A DNA stretch of 64,000 bases from Adineta ricciae. Lineage: Eukaryota; Rotifera; Eurotatoria; Adinetida; Adinetidae. This document shows, piece by piece, positions 33,480 through 43,301 of this stretch. The DNA is taken from contig CAJNOJ010000012.1 of assembly GCA_905250025.1 (NCBI GenBank), positions 310,001-374,000 of the forward strand. The letters run 5' to 3'. Position 1 is the stretch's first letter, and each line of letters begins with the position of its first letter. Under the pieces are notes generated by a model, which ran no database searches, was not told the DNA's origin, and saw only the letters and a list, made by a program, of their open reading frames with translations. Made by a program: the position numbers and the translations under genes.

Positions 33480-34604
33480 CTAGAATGTCGGTGATTGAAG
33501 CATTCTCGCGCTCCGACATAGATCCGAATTCGATGCCGGTAGGGACGCCGATGGCGAGATAGTCAGTTGTCGTTTTTCGTTCGGTTTCTCATCAGCCGAT
33601 AAACGTTGAGAAAACACTGGTCGACAGTGAATAAAATTAACTACAGCATTTTGAAAATCTGTTGATGTTAACCAATAGATCACGAATGAAACAACATGGC
33701 TTGTTGTTGCCAAACTACTCAATCCCATTGTAATCAAATGTCGATGACGTTTAATAATCTTTCCCAAAGAGATATAAAATATCGCGGATGGTGATGTAAA
33801 TATAATGAAGAAGATCGTGATGAAAACTAAAGTTTTTGTCAATCGGCTACCGTTTGTCGACGGTTGACGTCGCGTAAATGAAAGTGTCGTTGTTGAATGT
33901 TTCTTTTGCGTTTTCGAGCGTATTTTCGATCGTCTTGTACGACGGCGCGATTCGTGTACATGACGAATAATTGCCATATTACATAAAATCATTAGTGTAA
34001 AAGGAATGAAATTATACAGAAGTAAATGAACAATCTCCCAGAACTGAAAGAATTGAGATCGGTAACACTTGATTTGGATCTGTGTCGAATTATTTTTATC
34101 AAGAACGATCGCTCGTTTTCCATTAATAATCCATATTGGAAAATTAATAAAAGCGAAGAGAATAATAGTCATCCAACAAAGATAATGGATAATATTTGGT
34201 TTTAATATATATTTTCTAATGGACCATTCTTGATGCAGAGATACGCAACGTGCAAATGTTGCCAATGTTTTCAACCAGGCAGCGCATTGCAGGAGAAAGT
34301 ATGCGCCGAAAGAGACAAGCTTACAAACAAATAACGAATATTCTTCGAGATTCTTAATTGAACTATTCGTTTGACGTTTCCATATCAGTTCGCGTACAGC
34401 ATAGTTTAAATTCCAAGTAAACGGAATCAAGAGTTCGATAAGTGCTACATAGGAAAAAACGATAATGGTTGCATTGGAACGATTCGGTATGACACGTTTG
34501 AATATATAAAAACAAAGAAGATTTAATGGTGTACCAACAAGAATCAATATGAATGAATAAATACCAAAGATAAGATAACCCCAATCGGCTAATGTTTCTA
34601 ACAT
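33480..34604 (-). CDS. Rhodopsin-class GPCR, orphan
   Basis: An intronless gene of 374 residues with seven hydrophobic spans: TM1 YLIFGIYSFILILVG, TM2 NATIIVFSYVALIELLIP, TM3 VCKLVSFGAYFLLQCAAWL, TM4 IHYLCWMTIILFAFINFP, TM5 IVHLLLYNFIPFTLMILC, TM6 LVFITIFFIIFTSPSAIFY, and TM7 around MGLSSLATTSHVVSFVIYWL. The TM3 Cys and an ECL2 Cys (IKCYR) can form the usual disulfide. DRY is replaced by ARC and NPxxY is not recognisable, a pattern I associate with divergent peptide-type receptors of rotifers. Loop 3 is basic and Ser/Thr-rich. The ligand is unknown. It lies tail to tail with the SLC6 gene, 161 bp apart. Confidence 0.85.
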   Translation of the reverse strand: MLETLADWGYLIFGIYSFILILVGTPLNLLCFYIFKRVIPNRSNATIIVFSYVALIELLIPFTWNLNYAVRELIWKRQTNSSIKNLEEYSLFVCKLVSFGAYFLLQCAAWLKTLATFARCVSLHQEWSIRKYILKPNIIHYLCWMTIILFAFINFPIWIINGKRAIVLDKNNSTQIQIKCYRSQFFQFWEIVHLLLYNFIPFTLMILCNMAIIRHVHESRRRTRRSKIRSKTQKKHSTTTLSFTRRQPSTNGSRLTKTLVFITIFFIIFTSPSAIFYISLGKIIKRHRHLITMGLSSLATTSHVVSFVIYWLTSTDFQNAVVNFIHCRPVFSQRLSADEKPNEKRQLTISPSASLPASNSDLCRSARMLQSPTF

Positions 34605-36529
34605 ATTGATCTAGTCTAGAAGTAGAAAATTAGCTTTTTATATTCATATAATCGAATCATTGCTGAATAGAATACATCGAATAGTGTTTGTAGTGCAAAC
34701 GCACGTAGTATTAATAGAGGAAAATGACTTGTTCTAAGCATTAGACATCGATGAGTCTTTTTCTCGTTGTCGTGATTTTCCCGAGTGTGTAATAATTAGG
34801 TTTTCCCCATTTTATTTCGCTCGATCGTAAAAGTCTTTCTATCGATAGGCAACAAAGAGAAAAGAAAGATAATTGTCGTTTATTATAAACAATGGCGTAT
34901 AAAGTTATCCGAGAAAACAATTCTCTATGACAGTTAAGATATACCACAAACAACTGGACATATCTTACCAGTTTGCATATCAAGCACTATTCAAATATTC
35001 ATCTCTTCTAAATATGTCTCATATCAATATGTCATCGAGTTAAGATATCTTAATTTCTAATGAAGTTTACTTGGAAAAATATAATATGTGCTTTTTATCT
35101 ATAAATTAGCATTACTATCGATACTCGTACAAAGAATAATAAAGAGACAGAAGACGAAACTAGACGATAGGATCAATTATATCGATCAACGAGAGCGAGG
35201 AGAGCTAGTAAGTGCTATCCAAAACAACAAATGTGATATAATTACCAGGATGCATCCATAACTTATATTTAAATGAAGACAAATATAGGCTATATCAAGA
35301 TAGATAATCTGTCATTGGCAAAAACATCTTTGTCTACTTTCAATAAATGCTGCTATTTTCATCGCTATGACATGAATACGCTCTCAAGATCATTGACTTC
35401 TTTTTATTCAGTTGACAAAGATAGCAGCTAGATCAATAGTGATTTATACTAATGGTTATTGGAAAAAATGAAATGGTATTTATGATGCATTTACAATTTG
35501 AATATGATTAGCAACGAGAAAGACTCATTTCGAGATTAAAATTCGTGTATAATCGGCAATATTTTATTCGAATCAAGAAATAATAATGCTATTCAGTATT
35601 ATCTTGAGATTCAATTGTGAAAAAGGACAGAAATATGTGAAAATATTTCTACATTGTTTGCATACTAATCAATAGTAAGTAATTTAGTCAACATGACTAG
35701 TAGCGTCAAGAAATGCTCGAAAGAACAGTGTACGAGAAAAATTTAACATGCCACAGGGATCAACTTATGTAAGCATACTTTTTCTTCGAATATATAAATA
35801 TTTTTGTCTATTCTGATGAGTAATTATATCGGAAAAATCATATGGTACTTCGCGGGATATCGATAACTTAGTAAAAATCTCGCGCATGACTAATTGGCAT
35901 ATTTGAAGATCGAAGCAAATAGAAAGATTATTGCTATAGATTGTGATGGCGAAGCTATGCGATATGTTTGCGATCAGATTGCCAAACAATCTAAGATAAC
36001 AAGATGACGTCATGTATCATCAACATTTCGTCGAGACCAACTAGCAAAATAAATAAGTTTATGAGCGATATACAACTGTCAAATCTGGTGGAAATTGTTG
36101 ATTAATTACAAAGGCTCACTTACCGATTATTTTGTCTTTCTAATTCAATCGACCGATCGAAACATGTATGTGTGCAGAAGAGAGAAACCGAGTTCAGACA
36201 AAGCAGCAAATCATGATGTCTGTAGGGAATTGAAGAAAGCAGAAAGAGAGATATTTCTTTATCCATCTCTCGTGTATATGATTAGAGAAAATCATATTCT
36301 ATAAGGTTGTTCAAAAAATATGGATCTCTGAGTTTCTCGATTGTCGTTTCAGATTAGTAGACACATTCATATTTGTCTAAAGAATAATACAAATTAATTA
36401 AGTCATGGAATCTTTTAATGAATATTCAATCTTGAATCTATCAATTATGAAACAATAATTCTACAACATTGATAATCCTTTTGATAAAAAAGAAGCGTTT
36501 CGTTAGAAATAAGGCAAAGAATATTTTTC
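34605..36529. other. Intergenic region, nothing recognised
   Basis: 1.9 kb of AT-rich DNA upstream of the GPCR. No frame has family features or a plausible splice structure. Confidence 0.5.
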
Positions 36530-37367
36530 TTAAGATTTCTCTTTCGCCAATGCATTTTTCATTGCTTGTAAACATTCATCACTGGTAACAGCTTCAAAAT
36601 ATGCTTGTTTTTCTTGTTCGTTATCAAGAGTGTCTAAACTAATTATATTTGACCACCATTTTTGTTTAGTTGTTTGAAAACCTTGTAACGGCCTTTGACA
36701 AATCATTTTCAGCCATTTTCGTGATAAATCATCGGGGCTTTCGCTGCGTTCACATTTAATGGGAAAATCACTTGACGAATGTAGAGTAGCATCAACAAGA
36801 AGTCGATAACCTACGGACGGGTCCAATTGATGTTGAACAAGTTTAACTGCTTTTAAAGGATAAGGAATGCCAACAATAGGACCAGTTATACCGATACGAA
36901 ATGGTTTTCGTGTGCCAATAGCAATATAATCGCATGAAAGAGCAAGCATTAGACCACCGGCAATTGTATGTCCATCAAGAGAACAAGCAACTGGCTTAGA
37001 ACAATAGAGAGGAGCTGTCATGCCGCGACTAAGTGTTTCAAAAACGAATTTATCAATGGCCGATTTTTTACCAGCAACAGATAAATTGTAGACAGTCGAC
37101 AGATCAGCACCGGCACAAAATGTGGAACTGGAAGAATAGAATTCATTGGAGATAAGTCATTTATCAACAAAATGATTACTTCAGATTAGAACGTAAATGA
37201 ACACCTCTGACTTTGTCTTCTTTCGAAGTTTGATCAAACACTTCAACCAGTTCAGTCAATAGTTCAGGTGACATTGCATTTACCTTTGGACGATTCATCG
37301 ATACGGTGAGAATTGCATCGGCAAATGATAGGCTTAATGTTTTCCATTGCCGCTGTAAGCTTAACAT
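36530..37367 (-). CDS. Crotonase-fold protein A (enoyl-CoA hydratase/isomerase-like), catalytic Glu missing
   Basis: Two exons, 37367-37180 and 37127-36530, with a 52-nt intron, encode 261 residues. Typical crotonase features are the N-terminal beta strands with SMNRPKVNAMS, the oxyanion-hole region STFCAGADL, and the second one CSLDGHTIAGGLMLALSCDY. At the position where delta3,delta2-enoyl-CoA isomerases carry the catalytic Glu, this protein has ITGPIVGIPYP with Gly, while its tandem paralogue keeps Glu (VTEITVGVPFP). It may be catalytically altered or a pseudoenzyme. There is no clear peroxisomal signal (ends AKEKS) and no obvious mitochondrial presequence. It is one of a tandem pair with the same intron position. 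Confidence 0.85.
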
Positions 37368-39357
37368 TTCGATTTCACAGACAACAATCAGAATATACTA
37401 AGATAAGCTATCTGAAAAATACATTGATTTATCGACCACATTTGTTTACTGAACACACACATTTATGAAGGTGGTTGAATTATTCCTCCGAGTGGTAATG
37501 TATTTGGATTTAATACAGAAATCTTTCTCATATTCAAGTAGACTATTATCGATAATAGGCGATGCTTCAGATGAAAATGTCAAGTTATCACAGAATGTAT
37601 ACCATAGTATCAAAACATTGAATACTCTTAATTAATGTACTCCAGTTTTGCTTATTTTACATTTCATCGGTATCGGCGCTTGCCTTTACTTTGTCATCTA
37701 ATGAAAATGTTATATCTAAGTATCATACGATAGGTATTAACAAATCTTGAAGACGTGAAACAGAATGATTTTAATATTGAGATGATTTTCTATGATCTCC
37801 TATTTAGACGAAACGAAATCTAAAGAACCTAGACAAGAATTGCGTTGAATAAGAAATAAGCAGTACAATAAACGTCCTTAGAGATCGTAAGTCCTACAGA
37901 GTATCTCTGTAAACAAATATCTGTAAAAATAAACAAACGATAAAAGTCGACATTTTCCATGAAAAGGGAAACAGGCATAAGGTCTTTTCAAAAATAGTCT
38001 TTTTAGTCAAACATCTATATTATAGCTAAAAATGTTGTATCTTGTTTATAGTCCATCTGTAAGTACTTTACGTTACGTTCTGTATGTCGCCATCGTTTTG
38101 ATTGATTCTGTCTAATAACAAACAGTAATATTCGTTTACAGATGGAGCTCATTCGAACAGTTTAATGCTTTATGCTTATACTAGTTATTATTTTATACCC
38201 GTGACAAGACAAGCTCTCTCGACGCCTTATTTAACTGCTTCATTTTAGACCAGCTACATTCTAATAAAACAAACACGAATATTCGCCGAGTCTAAATAGT
38301 TTCTCTGAAAGCGCATTCGCGATGGTGAGCATTATTTCTCTGGAAAATAACCACTCCTTATCACAAATCCAGGTCGGTCAAGAACAACGTTCGTTGTTTT
38401 GCAAACAGCCACTTTGTAAGTTTCAACGTCATCCATTCTAATCGAGCGTTATTGGTCTCCTGTTATCTTGGGTAATATTTCTTAGTCCTCAAAAATGATC
38501 ATAGTTATCTACTTCGACAAAAGCAGCGCTGCCACACAAAATATTTGAGTCGTTAAAGCGGTCAGTAAAATTGGAAAAAAATTCAAAATCTTCTCCAGAG
38601 CGAACAAATTGTATGTATCTCCATGATACGATCATACCACAAATAAAAGTAACAATGCAGATGATAACTATGCAGAATACATTAATCTGTTGTAATTTGT
38701 AGTAAACATACATCGTTTCACATATGCAAAGGCAGATTATCAGAAGTTACATATTATTTCAATGATAGTTCTATTATTGATGTTAACAATTAAAAAGATT
38801 GAATTCGCGTAAAAAAGTTTAGTGATTTGGTAAAATATGGTATGGCTTCAGTGCTATCACAGAGAAGAACAAACTCAATAGAACTTTCAAAAGACAGCGT
38901 TTTATTCGTGATAACGTGCACACCATCTTCACATAAAGCCATGTAATACTAAACTTTACAACCGCCCGAAGATAACGTACAAAACTAGTAACGACGAACA
39001 CATACGCATTACGATTTATAGAAAAGCATTTAATAGTCGACAGATTTAAAGATTTTCATCATACGCTCACAATTTATTTGTATTACTCATATAGCAAATT
39101 ACGTCACTGCTCAGTAACGAATATATTTCACCAATTTCATGATAATTGTATTCAGTTTTGGTATCAACCTTCGCCAACAGTATCTTTGGCACATGACCCC
39201 AACATTATGTCTTGTGTGGAAAACATTGGTTAAAATCTACTCTTTCTTTATTGAAAATAACGTTCAACTTTTACTGCGAAGAAAATACATCCATGTATAC
39301 ATGATGTTTTTGTAAAAAATAAAATGTTTTGTCACAATGATAACAAGTCGAAAATGA
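37368..39357. other. Spacer between tandem crotonase genes
   Basis: 2 kb with no supported gene. A 74-codon minus-strand frame (38489-38713) encodes one possible membrane span but lacks other support. Confidence 0.5.
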
Positions 39358-40196
39358 CTATTTCTTAAGCATCTTTTTCATTGCTTCTACACATTCGTTA
39401 CTAGTAATTACTTCAAGGAAATCCTCTTTCTCTCGCTTGCTCTCAGCACCGATTAATTTTGTAACATTAGACCACCATTTTTCTTTTGTTATTTGAAAAC
39501 CTTGTAAGGGTCTTTGCATAATCATTTTTAACCATTTTCGTGACAGATCATCGGGTGTTTCACTTTTGTCCCAGGAATGAGGAAAATCTTTTATGGAAAT
39601 GAGATTTGCATCCAGAATTATTCTGTGAGCAAGTTGTGGTTCAAGTTGATGCCGTACAATTTCGAGTGGTATCGTTGGAAATGGAACGCCGACGGTTATT
39701 TCAGTTACGCCGACAGAAAATGGTTTTCGTGTGCCTACAGCTATATAATCACATGCAAGAGCCAATATTAAGCCACCAGCAATTGCATGACCTTCCAATG
39801 AACAAGCAACTGGCTTGGAACAACGAAAAGGAGCGCTAACACCACGAGCAACAGTTTCAAACAGGAACTTATCAATTATCGGCTTTTGACGTTTGGAACA
39901 ATGATCATACATATTAGCAAGATCTAAGCCGGCACAAAATGTCGAACTGAAAGTATAGAATGTAGATCGATTTGACAAAAGTTCGGCCTTTCGCTTTTCA
40001 TTCAGTACCTAAAATTCGATCGTAAATGAACACCTTTAATCGTGACATCCTTCGACGCATGATCAAATGCCTGTTCAAGATCATTGAGTAGTTCAGCTGA
40101 CATAGCATTCACTTTGGGTCTATTCATGGAAATGGTAAGGATAGCATCAGCTACAGAAACCGCTAGGTTTTTCCAACGTTGTTGTAAAACTGCCAT
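39358..40196 (-). CDS. Crotonase-fold protein B (enoyl-CoA isomerase/hydratase-like)
   Basis: Two exons, 40196-40009 and 39946-39358, with a 62-nt intron, encode 258 residues from the ATG at 40196 (MAVLQQRW). It is closely similar to gene A along its whole length (SMNRPKVNAMS, STFCAGLDL, CSLEGHAIAGGLILALACDY, KWLKMIMQRPLQGFQ). The intron lies at the same codon, directly before STFCAG, so the pair arose by tandem duplication. The presumed catalytic Glu is present in VTEITVGVPFP. The oxyanion-hole residues are those of acyl-CoA-binding crotonases; the likely reaction is double-bond isomerisation or hydration of an acyl-CoA. There is no PTS1 (ends MLKK). Confidence 0.87.
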
Positions 40197-40516
40197 TGCA
40201 CACAAGAAGATATGTAGTTCGAAACAGAAACAGATAGTTTATAATTTTTGGCTTATATAACATTCTTTCATTCGGTTCTATACTGTATGTGTTGCCTTCG
40301 AATGACAATAGTAAAAAACAGATGGAGTACATTTATGTCGGATATTTTTATTCTTTATTCAAGTCATTTTCGTAGTAGAATGTGTCTGTAATGATACATG
40401 AGCGAAAAAAAAACAAACGTTAACATGCTTCTTTCTCATGGATTTTTTCCATGCGATAAATACGACAAAAAACAGATTTATTTTCATTGTACGCAGCAGG
40501 AAAACTACCTGTCTCT
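40197..40516. other. Intergenic spacer with poly(A) signal of peptide precursor B
   Basis: The minus-strand AATAAA at 40482-40477 lies about 35 bp beyond the stop of precursor B. The rest is the 5 prime flank of crotonase gene B. Confidence 0.6.
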
Positions 40517-40885
40517 TTAACCACGCATAGCATGAAACGACTGTGTGTAACGCTTGCTGTTTTGTTTGCTTTGTGTATAATAATCTTGATTTAAAGCTGA
40601 TTGAATAAGAAGTTGAATTAATTGATCATCGGATGGCAAGATTTCTTGCTCGGACAAATGTGAGTATGGGTTCAATCGAAATCGGACGTTATCGATATCT
40701 TTTTCATTGTGCTTAAGTTCATAAATATCGTCTGGTAATTGTTCAGCGTCAATGACAGGTGATACAATTGGTGTTGACGAGCAGTAAGAAGAACAACAGC
40801 AGACAAGAACTAAAGCGATCAACGCTGATATATAGAAGCGTGTGGAAAATGATGAATTACTGCCACACAATACAAAAAATGCCAT
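40517..40885 (-). CDS. Tachykinin-like neuropeptide precursor B (FxAMR-amide type)
   Basis: A 122-residue precursor. After a short N-terminus, a hydrophobic signal segment (FYISALIALVLVCCC) enters the secretory route. A long acidic spacer leads to a dibasic KR, and the terminal peptide YTQSFHAMRG is followed directly by the stop codon. Gly at the very end supplies the amide, predicting YTQSFHAMR-amide with no need for C-terminal trimming. The core FHAMR-amide resembles the bivalve tachykinin-related FHAVR-amide ending. Compared with precursor A (8-301) the active core differs at one residue (Tyr/His) while the spacers are unrelated. This pattern is typical of neuropeptide paralogues. Confidence 0.75.
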   Translation of the reverse strand: MAFFVLCGSNSSFSTRFYISALIALVLVCCCSSYCSSTPIVSPVIDAEQLPDDIYELKHNEKDIDNVRFRLNPYSHLSEQEILPSDDQLIQLLIQSALNQDYYTQSKQNSKRYTQSFHAMRG

Positions 40886-43301
40886 ATCTGAAAGAGAACT
40901 TTATTGAATATGAATGAGATTTCTTATGGAAACAAGTTGCTAATTTGTTCTTCTATTTATACTTGGTGATAAGAAATATATGCAACATTTAATAGTATGC
41001 TTCATCCGAAGTTAATGTGCGCAGGCGTTTCATGATTTAACATGCTCAACTAAGCAAATAAGTTCTCTTCATAAATTAATAACTTACAGTCATTAGATCA
41101 TGTAACAGGAACAGTTAGTTCGCCTCAATTTTGACAAAGAAAAATGGCCAATGTTCCTTTTATATTAAAAAAAAATGAATCGTTTCAGATGATTTCTTCT
41201 CACCCTCAATTAACCGCCTTATGTATGGCTATGAATTCATTCATTCATCTCGATTCGACTCTTTGATTTATTCTCGATCAAAAACAGACAAATAGGTAAA
41301 ATACTAATAAATCTTAATGCACCAATCCAAAACAATTCCTATTATAAATACGCGCGTTTTATGCTTCGTGAGCTTCTTCCAAACAGTGTCGTATTGTACA
41401 CAGTTCGTTAGAGCGTACCTTTCTCTCACATTTCCTTACACACATAAGCACATTTAAAGTCTTCTGTCGTCTGCTCATCGTATTTCTATTTTTTGTGAAT
41501 AATAGATCTCAGTTCTACTTCAAATGAATTCTATGACATGTTCGCGTTGAAAGTGCGAGCTCGATAAGCATTGTTCCACTGAGAATCTAAGTTGTATTCG
41601 TGACTAAACGTGAGGAACGTTAAGGGTGAATGTCGCTTTGAACTGTTACTGCAAGATAAATGTACTGATAGTAACAACTTAAGAAGTCATAGTCGTTCAT
41701 CTCGTTCTCATGATCTTTCGAAGCATTATGAGATTCCTTTTTACGAATTCTTCAGTAAAACTCAACCATGATTCTGTCTGAAGTCTTACAACTAAACGCT
41801 GTCTACTAAGATGATCTACCAACTTTGCTCATCTAATAAAAACAATGACATGACCGACGTCTCTGTCCTTTTATACAAAATTAAGCTGGATATCAACCCT
41901 CAAGATCTTTATTAAAAATTGAAACAAAAGATTTTTGATACTACAGAGAAAGTAACGGAAAAATAAGGTTTCACACTCTATGTTTATGTTTCCGTAGTCG
42001 AATGTTAAATACAATATACATGCGGACATTCTACATAAGTATATTAATAAAATTCTATACTACTGAAAAACAACTTATTGTTAAAAGATCGCGGACAATA
42101 AGGTTCATAGAAGTAAATCTATTCGATTGGATTAGATTTTTCTATATTGACAGTCTCGAAGCATTTTCCGTTTTCATTCGCGTCATCTAAATGTCTACAC
42201 AATCAAGGATTAGCCGCTTTTCTAACCAGAAGAGTTGAACTTAGCAAAAAACAACGACAGCCACATATTTAACGTCGTCCCTTCGTTTCAATAATAGCTA
42301 ATCTAATAGAGTATATATTTTTCGAAAGCAAGTGCTCGCTTCCTTCGATAACACTTACATTCCTCATCGATAAGTGCTTGAAAATAATCGAAAAAACATA
42401 TCGACGTAAAAAGTCTGAAGTCAATAAGTCTCATTTACTTGCGTTTTTTTTTCATTCCAAACAGGAAACTCCGTGCACAAAGAATACGAAGCCAAATTTT
42501 CACCCACCTTTTTTTTTATTATGATCGTAAGATAAATCTAACTTAATGCTTTTACTCAATCGTTTAGTATATAAAGACAAGAACTACGAGTATTGTTCGC
42601 TTGCAGGTATAAAGTACTTCGTCGAGTTCAAATGTATTCAGAACCGAGAAATAATCATACAAAACGGATGAAATTTCATAAATATTAAATAAAAATCACA
42701 CCCACAATGTTCGTTAATACAACACACAATGATCATATCATTCAGCCAACTTTCAGTCAGTGACAAAACAATTGCATACTATCGATAAATTATTCTAATT
42801 ATATCTTCGAGACTGACATCACCCACTCTTTCTCTTCAATAATTATTTACAGTGCACCTTCACAAATGAACTATAAGGTATCGCGAGCTCCCTAACAGAA
42901 AGTCAGCAAAACAATTAAGAAAAGGACCTACTTTCTTGTTACGACCTTCCAATTTAGAGTGGGCGTTGATGAGGAACAGCTTAATATGTCAGAGTATTCA
43001 GATAACTAAGGCAGTCTTTTCTCTTCGTCCAGATTAAATCTCCTCTCTTTTTTTCTTTGTCTTTAGTCATCTCTGCCCTCAAGCACGAACATCATCATGC
43101 GATTGACTAATTAATATATTGTCTAACAATGATGTTATTGCCACAAGGCATATTCTTTTTTAAGAGTTTTATTTCACACTGTTTTCCGCAAAGAGAAACA
43201 AAACAAAACGGACAAATCATCTGACAAAAGGTTAAATATCACAGGTGTTGATAGAGTTCAACGACTAGAAAACATGAATCCTATGCGGGGGATCTTATGG
43301 T
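40886..43301. other. Intergenic region, nothing recognised
   Basis: 2.4 kb of AT-rich DNA between peptide precursor B and the Ig gene. The open frames are short and without family features. Confidence 0.5.

Noticed and set aside
38489-38713. 74-codon minus-strand frame with one hydrophobic span and two sequons
   Set aside because: It is too short, with no family resemblance and no clear neighbours in frame; it could be chance in AT-rich DNA.
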